From assembly GCA_002500765.1 (NCBI GenBank), contig DLSX01000097.1, forward strand, positions 1-10,621: a stretch of 10,621 nt of DNA, given 5' to 3'. This stretch comes from Neorhizobium sp. UBA7851 (GTDB lineage: Bacteria; Pseudomonadota; Alphaproteobacteria; Rhizobiales; Rhizobiaceae). This document shows, one piece after another, positions 1 through 5,472 of the stretch. The position numbers were made by a program, and so were the translations under genes. Within the stretch, counting starts at the first letter, position 1. The number at the start of each line of letters is the position of its first letter. The notes beneath the pieces are model-generated. The model saw only the letters and a program-made list of their open reading frames with translations. It was not told where the DNA came from and made no database searches.

Positions 1-589
1 TTTCGACGCAGGCGCTCAGCGTTCTCCGTCGGGCGGGCCGACGGCCATGCTCAAGGCCGTGCCGAACAGCACGCCGCGGGAAATGCCTGTCGGTCGTGTC
101 GAGGAGCGTCCCTCCGAGAAACCAGAACCCAATGTTGCCGTCCGCTCACTGCACGACGTCGTCGATCTCTGCAACCAGAACCGCGACGCGAAACTGAAGG
201 CGCTGGTGCGCAATTTCGTTCGGCTGGTGAAGATCGAACCGGGCCGGCTCGACATCCGCATGACGGATGGCGGCCCAGGCTCGTTGCCCGGCGAACTCGG
301 CGTCAAGCTGAAGGAATGGACCGGCATTCACTGGATCGTTTCGCTCAGCAAGGACGAGGGCGAACCGACGCTGGTGGAGGTCGATGCCAGCGCTCGCGAA
401 GCACGGATGACCGACGCGCGCGCCGATCCGGATGTCGCGGCGATCCTGTCGCAATTTCCCGGCGCCAAGATCACCGACGTCCGCATCCGTGTGCTTGAGG
501 AAGACAACGAGGTCGAGGATGCGCCGGCGCCGGCCATCGCGGAATCCGCCGAGGGCGATATCCTGCCCGGCGACGACATCGAGTTATAA
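1..589 (+). CDS. dnaX: DNA polymerase III subunit gamma/tau, C-terminal part (5' end outside window)
   Basis: The open frame runs from base 2 to the TAA at 587-589 and enters from the left edge, so only about 195 C-terminal residues are visible and the ATPase domain is missing. A low-complexity Pro/Ser/Glu-rich linker leads into a folded segment beginning LHDVVDLCNQNRDAKLKALV, then VRLVKIEPGRLDI, ELGVKLKEWTGIHWIVSLS and an acidic tail ending DDIEL. This matches the C-terminal region of alphaproteobacterial DnaX, the clamp-loader subunit that in the tau form bridges the polymerase core and helicase at the replication fork. The immediately following ybaB supports the call, as dnaX-ybaB is a widely conserved pair. 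Whether a shorter gamma form is made cannot be judged because the relevant upstream part is absent. The identification rests on the C-terminal pattern plus context. Confidence 0.88.
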   Translation, partial: FDAGAQRSPSGGPTAMLKAVPNSTPREMPVGRVEERPSEKPEPNVAVRSLHDVVDLCNQNRDAKLKALVRNFVRLVKIEPGRLDIRMTDGGPGSLPGELGVKLKEWTGIHWIVSLSKDEGEPTLVEVDASAREARMTDARADPDVAAILSQFPGAKITDVRIRVLEEDNEVEDAPAPAIAESAEGDILPGDDIEL

Positions 590-609
590 GAGAAGAAGAG
601 GAATTACCG

Positions 610-933
610 ATGCGCGACATCATGGGCATGATGGGCAAGGTCAAGGAAATGCAGGCCAAGATGGAAAAGATGCAGGCGGATATCGCTGCTCTTGAAGTCG
701 AAGGCACTGCCGGCGGCGGCCTTGTCTCCGTCAAGATGAACGGCAAGGGCGAAATGCTCGGCCTGAAGATCGATCCGTCGTTGTTCAAGGAAGACGATAT
801 CGAGATCCTCGAAGACCTGATCGTTGCCGCTCACAAGTCGGCAAAGGATCGCGCCGAGCAGATCACTGCCGAAAAGACCAAGGAACTGACCGCCGGCCTG
901 CCGATCCCGCCCGGCATGAAGCTGCCGTTCTAA
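610..933 (+). CDS. ybaB: YbaB/EbfC family nucleoid-associated DNA-binding protein
   Basis: This 107-residue protein has the family's usual length. The N-terminal helix is Met/Lys-rich (MRDIMGMMGKVKEMQAKMEK) and predicted to pack in the homodimer. It is followed by the glycine-rich hairpin VEGTAGGGLVSVKMNGKGEM (about residues 30-49), the conserved IDPSLF, then DDIEILEDLIVAAHKSAKDRA, and the typical C-terminus GLPIPPGMKLPF. Family members form tweezer-like dimers that bind and organise DNA and are usually encoded between dnaX and recR. A purine-rich ribosome binding site (GAAGAGGAA) precedes the ATG, and the gene lies 20 bases after dnaX, so cotranscription and translational coupling are likely. 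No regulatory signal of its own is visible. The family is certain; the exact cellular role in this organism is inferred. Confidence 0.95.
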   Translation: MRDIMGMMGKVKEMQAKMEKMQADIAALEVEGTAGGGLVSVKMNGKGEMLGLKIDPSLFKEDDIEILEDLIVAAHKSAKDRAEQITAEKTKELTAGLPIPPGMKLPF

Positions 934-960
934 TCTGCCGTTTCAAAAAGGGCGGTTCCG

Positions 961-1572
961 ATGACATTGGCTTCCGTGCTGGTATTTGCCGCCGCGCTGT
1001 TCGTCGCGGCGGGTTCTCCCGGCCCCAGCATCGCCGCGCTGGTTTCGCGCGTGCTGACCAAGGGCTGGCGTGACGTGCTGCCGTTCCTCGTGGCAATGTG
1101 GGTGGGCGAGACCGTCTGGCTGTCCTTTGCGGTTGCCGGTCTTTCCGCCATTGCCGAGAGCTTTCAGCCCGTCTTCGTCGCCATCAAGTGGATCGGCGTC
1201 GCCTATCTTCTCTTTCTCGCCTGGAAGATGTGGTTTGCCAGGACCGACGGTGCTGACGGCGAGCTTCCGGAAAGCCGCTCGGCGGCAAAGATGTTCTTCG
1301 CCGGGCTTACCGTGACGCTCGGAAATCCGAAAATCATGATGTTCTATGTGGCGCTTTTGCCGTCGATCATCGATCTCAACGGCGTCTCGGTCACCGGCTG
1401 GCTGGAACTGGTCGCGGCCATGCTGATCGTGCTCGCCACCGTCGACATCCTGTGGATCATGCTGGCGAACAAGGCGCGGCAATTCCTCAAAAGCCCCCGC
1501 GCGCTGAAAGTAGCAAACCGCATTTCGGCCGGCACCATGGCCGGTGCGGCCGCGGCGATCGCGACCCGATAA
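961..1572 (+). CDS. LysE/RhtB family translocator (amino-acid or metabolite exporter)
   Basis: This 203-residue, very hydrophobic inner-membrane protein shows the LysE family hallmarks: the early S19-P20-G21-P22-S23 motif after the first membrane segment, and the T-L-G-N-P-K segment at about 119-124 followed by IMMFYVALLP. About six membrane segments can be drawn (roughly 2-22, 38-62, 70-92, 112-136, 146-168 and a weak C-terminal one). Family members export amino acids such as lysine, threonine and homoserine lactones; the substrate here cannot be told from sequence. It begins 27 bases after ybaB with an AGGGCGG-like ribosome binding site and probably rides on the dnaX-ybaB transcript. Its stop codon is only 5 bases from the stop of the convergent deacylase-like gene, with no terminator hairpin between them. 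Confidence 0.9.
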   Translation: MTLASVLVFAAALFVAAGSPGPSIAALVSRVLTKGWRDVLPFLVAMWVGETVWLSFAVAGLSAIAESFQPVFVAIKWIGVAYLLFLAWKMWFARTDGADGELPESRSAAKMFFAGLTVTLGNPKIMMFYVALLPSIIDLNGVSVTGWLELVAAMLIVLATVDILWIMLANKARQFLKSPRALKVANRISAGTMAGAAAAIATR

Positions 1573-1577
1573 ATCCG

Positions 1578-2189
1578 TCAGAAATTGTATCTGACGCCGA
1601 GAACATTGGCGTTGGAGCCGCCATGCATGTCGCCCAGTGTGCCCCAAGCGCCGGAGCGGTGGTGCAGGCGCCAGAAAACTTCAAGCTCCGGACGCGAAAC
1701 GGTGCTGAAGCTCAGCTCCGGCCCGAGATAAAAGAGCGTCGAGGCATCGCCATCGCGCGTCTCTTCGTTCTTCTTTTCTCGGCCATTCATCGTTTCGGTC
1801 ACATGGCTCAGGCCGAAGGTGAAGGACGGAATGATGCGAACCGTGTTGGCGATCTCGATCGCATCGTAACGGCCGACCACGCCGCCCCAGATCTCGGCAT
1901 TGGTGTTGCCTCCGAACCGTCCGGCGACGCCTGCCTCCAGGCCCAACTTCACCGAGCCTATGCTGTAGGGAAAGAACTGGTAGCCGATCCCGAAGATCGG
2001 ATGATCCTCGTAATCGACGCCGAAGGGATTGGCCGATTCCGCCATGTCCCCGTCGACCATCGCGCCGCCAAAGGTGAAGAGCGAGTGCTCGATATCGGTC
2101 TCCTCGGCAGCGGCCATACCCACCGTTGCTAACTGCACGATCAGTACGCCGGACAAAAATCCGAAGGGGATGCGTCTTAGAAAACTCAT
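1578..2189 (-). CDS. PagL-like lipid A deacylase / acyloxyacyl hydrolase family outer-membrane protein
   Basis: This 203-residue protein starts at the ATG at 2189, chosen because GCGGAGC lies at ribosome-binding distance and the next residues form a good signal peptide: MSFLRR, hydrophobic core FLSGVLIVQLATVG, likely cut after A26-A27-A28. A longer frame from a TTG at 2243 adds 18 residues in front of the signal peptide and is less likely. The mature part alternates polar and hydrophobic residues, contains aromatic girdles (IFGIGYQFFPYSIG) and ends in Phe (LGVRYNF), as outer-membrane beta-barrels do. Near the end RLHHRSGAWG gives an H177-x-S179 pair, corresponding to the PagL catalytic His-x-Ser, followed by GGSNANVLGVRY. 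PagL removes the 3-O acyl chain of lipid A at the outer membrane. The usual Asn after the Ser is absent here, so activity is inferred, not shown. Confidence 0.75.
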   Translation of the reverse strand: MSFLRRIPFGFLSGVLIVQLATVGMAAAEETDIEHSLFTFGGAMVDGDMAESANPFGVDYEDHPIFGIGYQFFPYSIGSVKLGLEAGVAGRFGGNTNAEIWGGVVGRYDAIEIANTVRIIPSFTFGLSHVTETMNGREKKNEETRDGDASTLFYLGPELSFSTVSRPELEVFWRLHHRSGAWGTLGDMHGGSNANVLGVRYNF

Positions 2190-2292
2190 ACAAAGCTCCG
2201 CATAGCCATCGATAAAGCGGTATAGGGCCTTAAGACTAAGCAACTATATCACCAAACATCACGGTTTCGTGAGAACCCTAATTAAGGGCGAT

Positions 2293-2898
2293 CTAAAATC
2301 GCTGCCGCCAGCGACTGCCGAGCGGCGCAGATAGAAAACGAACTCTTTCCGGATCAGGCACTTTCCGACCCATTGACGCCAGGAGTTCGGAAATCTGCAC
2401 GCGCTCGCCGGCATAAAACTCGCGCTTGACGATGTCGCCGGCACAAAGGGCTCCCGGCGTGATGACCCTGCAATAGATGCCCGGCCGACCCGCTTCGAGA
2501 AATGTTCTTGAAAATCCCCGGTCGCTCATGCGAGCGGAAAGCGTGTTGCAGGGCGAACGCGGAGAGGTGGCTTCGAGCACGATTTCCCCGATGTGAAACC
2601 GGTCTCCCACCGCCGCATCCCGATTGTCGAGACCTTCGATGACGAGGTTCTCGCCGAATGTTCCGAACGGCAGATCGTGACCGAGTTTGGCCGCCCACCA
2701 GTCGAGCGTCAGCGATCCCTCGATCAGTATCGCCTGGTCCAGCCCGCCATGGTGCTTTTTGTTGCAGACGGCATCTCCGACGAGGCCGAGCTGATCAATC
2801 AGGACGGGACGGTTGACCGGTGTCTTGTAGATGCCGGTCTTGTAGCTCTTTCCGGGCGAGCGTTCCGCCTGGCCGACGCAGATCGCGAGAAGTTTCAT
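2293..2898 (-). CDS. MOSC domain protein, YiiM-like
   Basis: This 201-residue protein fits the MOSC (molybdenum cofactor sulfurase C-terminal) fold. Visible signatures are GLVGDAVCNKKHHGGLDQA at about 38-56, G-T-F-G-E-N-L at 79-85, V-G-D-R-F-x-I-G at 97-104 and S-P-R-S-P-C117-N-T-L, whose Cys is the conserved MOSC cysteine. The pattern is that of YiiM, a molybdenum-cofactor enzyme of E. coli linked to reduction of N-hydroxylated bases such as 6-hydroxylaminopurine. The C-terminal alpha-helical piece (ERVQISELLASMGRKVPDPE) also occurs in YiiM relatives. The ATG at 2898 is preceded by AAGGACCAGGG. The gene is divergent from recR across 56 bases and is followed 103 bases later by the deacylase-like gene on the same strand. 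The substrate is inferred from family only. Confidence 0.87.
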   Translation of the reverse strand: MKLLAICVGQAERSPGKSYKTGIYKTPVNRPVLIDQLGLVGDAVCNKKHHGGLDQAILIEGSLTLDWWAAKLGHDLPFGTFGENLVIEGLDNRDAAVGDRFHIGEIVLEATSPRSPCNTLSARMSDRGFSRTFLEAGRPGIYCRVITPGALCAGDIVKREFYAGERVQISELLASMGRKVPDPERVRFLSAPLGSRWRQRF

Positions 2899-2954
2899 GC
2901 AGCCCTGGTCCTTCGGCCTTTCCGTTCAACCGACATATGGGCTAAAGGGAGAAC

Positions 2955-3560
2955 ATGGCAAAGCGAGTCACCGGCCCCGAAATCGAAAAACTCATCCAGC
3001 TTCTGGCGAAAGTCCCGGGCCTTGGTCCGCGATCTGCACGCCGTGCGGCGCTGCACCTGATCAAGAAGAAGGACCAGTTGCTCGGACCGCTTTCCCACGC
3101 GATGGGCGAGGCCTATGACAAGGTGAAGATCTGCTCGCGCTGCGGCAATGTCGATACGGCCGATCCCTGCACCGTCTGCACCGACATTCGCCGCGACCAC
3201 TCGATGCTGATCATCTGCGAAGACGTTTCCGACCTGTGGGCGCTGGAGCGCGCCGGCGCGATGAACGCCGCCTATCACGTTCTCGGCGGCACGCTCTCGC
3301 CGCTCGACGGTGTCGGTCCCGACGATCTCAACATCCGCGCCCTCGTCGATCGCGTCAGCGAAGGGACGGTGAAGGAGATCATCATCGCGGTGAATGCCAC
3401 CGTCGAGGGCCAGACGACCGCGCATTACATCACCGACCAGCTTTCCGATTTCGACGTCAAGATCACGCGGCTTGCCCATGGCGTGCCCGTCGGCGGAGAA
3501 CTCGATTATCTCGACGAAGGCACGCTGACGGCGGCGCTTCGGGCGCGGACTGTAATCTGA
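2955..3560 (+). CDS. recR: Recombination mediator protein RecR
   Basis: This 201-residue protein has normal RecR length and all family parts in order: the helix-hairpin-helix DNA-binding segment LAKVPGLGPRSARRAALHLI (17-36), a zinc finger with C60, C63, C72 and C75, a Toprim domain starting MLIICEDVSDLWALE with acidic E89/D90, and the C-terminal segment TRLAHGVPVGGELDYLDEGT. RecR works with RecF and RecO to load RecA on gapped DNA in the cytoplasm. The start is fixed by GGGAG five bases ahead of the ATG. It is usually cotranscribed with dnaX-ybaB, but here it is separated from them by two opposite-strand genes, so it needs its own promoter, which should lie in or near the 56-base gap 2899-2954. 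No convincing promoter boxes were picked out there. The transglycosylase follows 25 bases later. Confidence 0.97.
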   Translation: MAKRVTGPEIEKLIQLLAKVPGLGPRSARRAALHLIKKKDQLLGPLSHAMGEAYDKVKICSRCGNVDTADPCTVCTDIRRDHSMLIICEDVSDLWALERAGAMNAAYHVLGGTLSPLDGVGPDDLNIRALVDRVSEGTVKEIIIAVNATVEGQTTAHYITDQLSDFDVKITRLAHGVPVGGELDYLDEGTLTAALRARTVI

Positions 3561-3573
3561 GACAAGCATTTTG

Positions 3574-3580
3574 AGGAGGA
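3574..3580 (+). promoter_or_regulatory. Strong Shine-Dalgarno site that fixes the transglycosylase start
   Basis: AGGAGGA, a near-perfect anti-16S complement, sits five bases before the ATG at 3586. No comparable site at normal spacing precedes the in-frame ATGs at 3700 or 3751, which lie inside the inserted repeat. This is the main reason to start the gene upstream of the palindromic element. Confidence 0.8.
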
Positions 3581-3585
3581 AGACG

Positions 3586-5019
3586 ATGAGCAAGCCTGCC
3601 CCCCTCTGCCCTGCCGGGCATCTCCCCCTCTTGGGGGGAGATCACAAGCATCATGACCACCGTTCCGAAATCCAAAAACGATACCCAATAACAGCAGTGA
3701 TGAGCGAGGCTAGACGGTACGCCCAGCGGATCTCCCCCCATGAGGGGGAGATGGCCGGCAGGGCAGAGGGGGGCTTTTTCGCACGAACGACAAACGTCTT
3801 GTTCGCGACACTCCTCGCCCTCCTTCCCCTCCCCGCACTTGCCCAAAGCAAGCCTGAGGTAGAACGGCAGTTCCAGCGGTGGATCGCCAGCGATCTTGGT
3901 CCCGAAGCACGCAAGGCCGGGATCTCGGAAAAGACGCTGCAGGCCGCATTCGACGGCATCAAGCTCAACTGGAGCCTGCCCGATCTCGTGCCGCCCGGTT
4001 CCAAACCGCCGAAGCAGCAGGACCAGAGCCAGGCGGAATTTTCCTCGCCCGGCGCCTATTTCAACGAGAGCCGGCTTCAGACGCTGGGCCTGGCTGGGCG
4101 GGGCCTCGCGGGCACCTATGCTGCCGGCCTGAAGAAGATCGAAGCCGCCTATGGTGTTCCGGGCGAGATCATCATTGCCGTATGGGGCCGTGAATCCGGT
4201 TTCGGAAGGGCGAAACTGCCCTATTCGGCAATCGAGGTTCTGGCGACCAAGGCCTTCATGTCGACGCGCAAGCCGATGTTCCGGGAAGAACTGATCGCAG
4301 CGCTGACGATGATCGAGCGCGGCGATGTCAGCGCCTCGACGATGAAGGGCTCCTGGGCCGGAGCGCTCGGCCAGCCGCAGTTCATGCCGACCAGCTATCT
4401 CAAATATGCGGTCGATTTCGACAAGGACGGCCATCCGGATATCTGGAATTCGGTGCCCGATACGCTGGCATCCATAGCCAACTATCTGAAGCAGGAGGGC
4501 TGGCAACGGGGTCGCGACTGGGGTTTTGAAGTCTCCATTCCCGCCAATGTCTCCTGCGCGCAGGAAGGTCCTGATCTCGCCAAGCCGATCTCCGCCTGGG
4601 CGTCGACGGGGATCACGCGCATATCCGGGAAGGCGTTTCCCGCACCAGAAATGAAGGCGCCGGGAATGATGCTTCTTCCGGCCGGCAGGAACGGGCCGGA
4701 ATTCATCGTCACGCCGAATTTCTACGTTCTCAAGGAATACAACAATTCCGACCTCTACGCGCTGTTCATCGGCAATCTGGCCGATCGCATCGCTCATAGT
4801 GGCGGGCCGTTCCAGGCCAAGTGGGGCGATGTCGGCAAGATGCTGCGCTCCGATGTGCTTGCCATGCAGAAAGCTTTGGTCGCCAAGGGCTACGATGTCG
4901 GCAATGTCGACGGTCTGCCGGGCTTCAAGACACGCCGCTCGCTCGGCGACTGGCAGGCAAAGGCCGGCATTTCTCCGACCTGCTATCCGGATGCCTCGCT
5001 CAAGGCCAGGCTACGATAG
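3586..5019 (+). CDS. MltB-family lytic murein transglycosylase with peptidoglycan-binding domain; N-terminus interrupted in frame by a repeat
   Basis: From ATG 3586 the product is 477 residues. Residues 1-4 are MSKP, 5-63 are encoded by the palindromic element, and 64 onward give a signal-peptide core (VLFATLLALLPLPALA, likely cut A86|Q87). The SLT_2/MltB catalytic domain covers roughly 95-400, with the probable catalytic Glu203 in AVWGRESGFG, the conserved G262-Q-P-Q-F-M-P segment and VDFDKDGHPDIWNSVPDTLASI. A C-terminal PG_binding_1-like domain spans about 412-477. Such enzymes cleave the MurNAc-GlcNAc bond in the periplasm to give 1,6-anhydro ends. No lipobox Cys is seen, so a soluble periplasmic enzyme is expected. 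Without the insert the protein would be 418 residues with an ordinary signal peptide. Initiation at ATG 3751, inside the right arm, would give 422 residues and a short n-region, a possible rescue start. Its 3' end overlaps the convergent GNAT gene by 9 bases. Confidence 0.9.
   Translation: MSKPAPLCPAGHLPLLGGDHKHHDHRSEIQKRYPITAVMSEARRYAQRISPHEGEMAGRAEGGFFARTTNVLFATLLALLPLPALAQSKPEVERQFQRWIASDLGPEARKAGISEKTLQAAFDGIKLNWSLPDLVPPGSKPPKQQDQSQAEFSSPGAYFNESRLQTLGLAGRGLAGTYAAGLKKIEAAYGVPGEIIIAVWGRESGFGRAKLPYSAIEVLATKAFMSTRKPMFREELIAALTMIERGDVSASTMKGSWAGALGQPQFMPTSYLKYAVDFDKDGHPDIWNSVPDTLASIANYLKQEGWQRGRDWGFEVSIPANVSCAQEGPDLAKPISAWASTGITRISGKAFPAPEMKAPGMMLLPAGRNGPEFIVTPNFYVLKEYNNSDLYALFIGNLADRIAHSGGPFQAKWGDVGKMLRSDVLAMQKALVAKGYDVGNVDGLPGFKTRRSLGDWQAKAGISPTCYPDASLKARLR
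3598..3774. repeat. 177-bp palindromic repeat element with 46-bp inverted arms (RIME/MITE-like)
   Basis: The left arm 3598-3643 and the right arm 3729-3774 are inverted copies differing at only 2 of 46 positions, around an 85-base centre. The outer part of each arm reads GCCCCCCTCTGCCCTGCCGG. The inner part of each arm is itself a hairpin (ATCTCCCC pairing with GGGGAGAT across a short loop), so the whole can fold into a long cruciform with side loops. Elements of this look are common in Rhizobiales as intergenic mosaic repeats; the exact family is not assigned here. It has no coding capacity for transposition, so any movement would need a helper in trans. No clear target duplication is visible. 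Its length is 59 codons and it contains no stop in the reading frame of the transglycosylase gene in which it lies. Confidence 0.88.
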
Positions 5020-5463
5020 ATCGAGCTTCAGGCCTTCGTGGCTCGGGACGAAACCAAGCTTTTGGTAAAAACGGATCGCATCGGGCCGCCGCTTGTCAGA
5101 GGTCAACTGCACGAGGCCGCAGCCGCGCGCCCTTGCCTGCTCGACCGCCCACTCGATCATGGCCGCTCCCAAACCTCCGCCGCGATGATTGGCGGCAATC
5201 CTGACGCTCTCGATCTGGCCGCGCCACATGCCCGTGCGTGACAGGCCGGGGATGAAGGAAAGCTGCAGGCAGCCGATCACCGTGTCATCATCATCGACGG
5301 CAACGGCCAGCAATTGATTGCGGTCAGCCGCGATCGCGGCGAAAGCGTCGAGATAGGCGCGGTCCGTCCGCTCTGCGGCAATCTCCCTTGCTGCGCCGAG
5401 CGGGTCATCCGCCAGAAGCGCCACGATTGCCGGGAGATCGCCGGAATGTGCCTTGCGCAACAT
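5011..5463 (-). CDS. GNAT family N-acetyltransferase
   Basis: This 150-residue single-domain protein is of normal GNAT length. The acetyl-CoA pyrophosphate-binding motif A is clear at about 84-110 (SVRIAANHRGGGLGAAMIEW, with R94-G-G-G-L-G99), and motif B appears as AIRFYQKLGF at 129-138. The N-terminal helices (LRKAHSGDLPAIVALLADD) and the core strand VIGCLQLSFIPGL also fit. It would transfer an acetyl group from acetyl-CoA to an amine; the substrate cannot be predicted. The ATG at 5463 has GAGG eight bases ahead. It lies 9 bases downstream of the MFS exporter stop, so the two are very likely one transcript, suggesting a shared modification or export job. The stop at 5011 overlaps the end of the convergent transglycosylase gene. 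Confidence 0.9.
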   Translation of the reverse strand: MLRKAHSGDLPAIVALLADDPLGAAREIAAERTDRAYLDAFAAIAADRNQLLAVAVDDDDTVIGCLQLSFIPGLSRTGMWRGQIESVRIAANHRGGGLGAAMIEWAVEQARARGCGLVQLTSDKRRPDAIRFYQKLGFVPSHEGLKLDLS

Positions 5464-5472
5464 GCATGAACC

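Noticed and set aside
943..1647. A 234-codon minus-strand open frame opposite the LysE-type gene
   Set aside because: Its composition is that of an antisense shadow (rich in His, Arg, Gly, Asp), it has no signal or domain, and the plus strand encodes a clear LysE protein.
2190..2243. Longer start (TTG 2243) for the PagL-like protein
   Set aside because: It would place 18 polar residues ahead of a well-formed signal peptide, and it lacks the ribosome binding site that ATG 2189 has.
2190..2292. Two small hairpins (2259-2272 TCACG/CGTGA and 2276-2288 CCCT/AGGG) between the MOSC and PagL-like genes as a terminator
   Set aside because: Stems are 4-5 bp and no T-run follows on the minus strand, so termination is not supported. 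No good promoter pair for the PagL-like gene was found in this gap either.
3598..3774. Reading the repeat pair as a CRISPR or a transcription terminator for recR
   Set aside because: There are only two copies, in inverted orientation, with no spacer array. The T-run after the right arm is short (5 T) and lies inside a gene with a strong upstream start site, so termination there would abolish the transglycosylase.
3463..4797. A 444-codon minus-strand open frame across the transglycosylase gene and repeat
   Set aside because: Its sense counterpart has a full catalytic domain and Glu motif. The antisense product has no recognisable fold and runs through the palindromic repeat.
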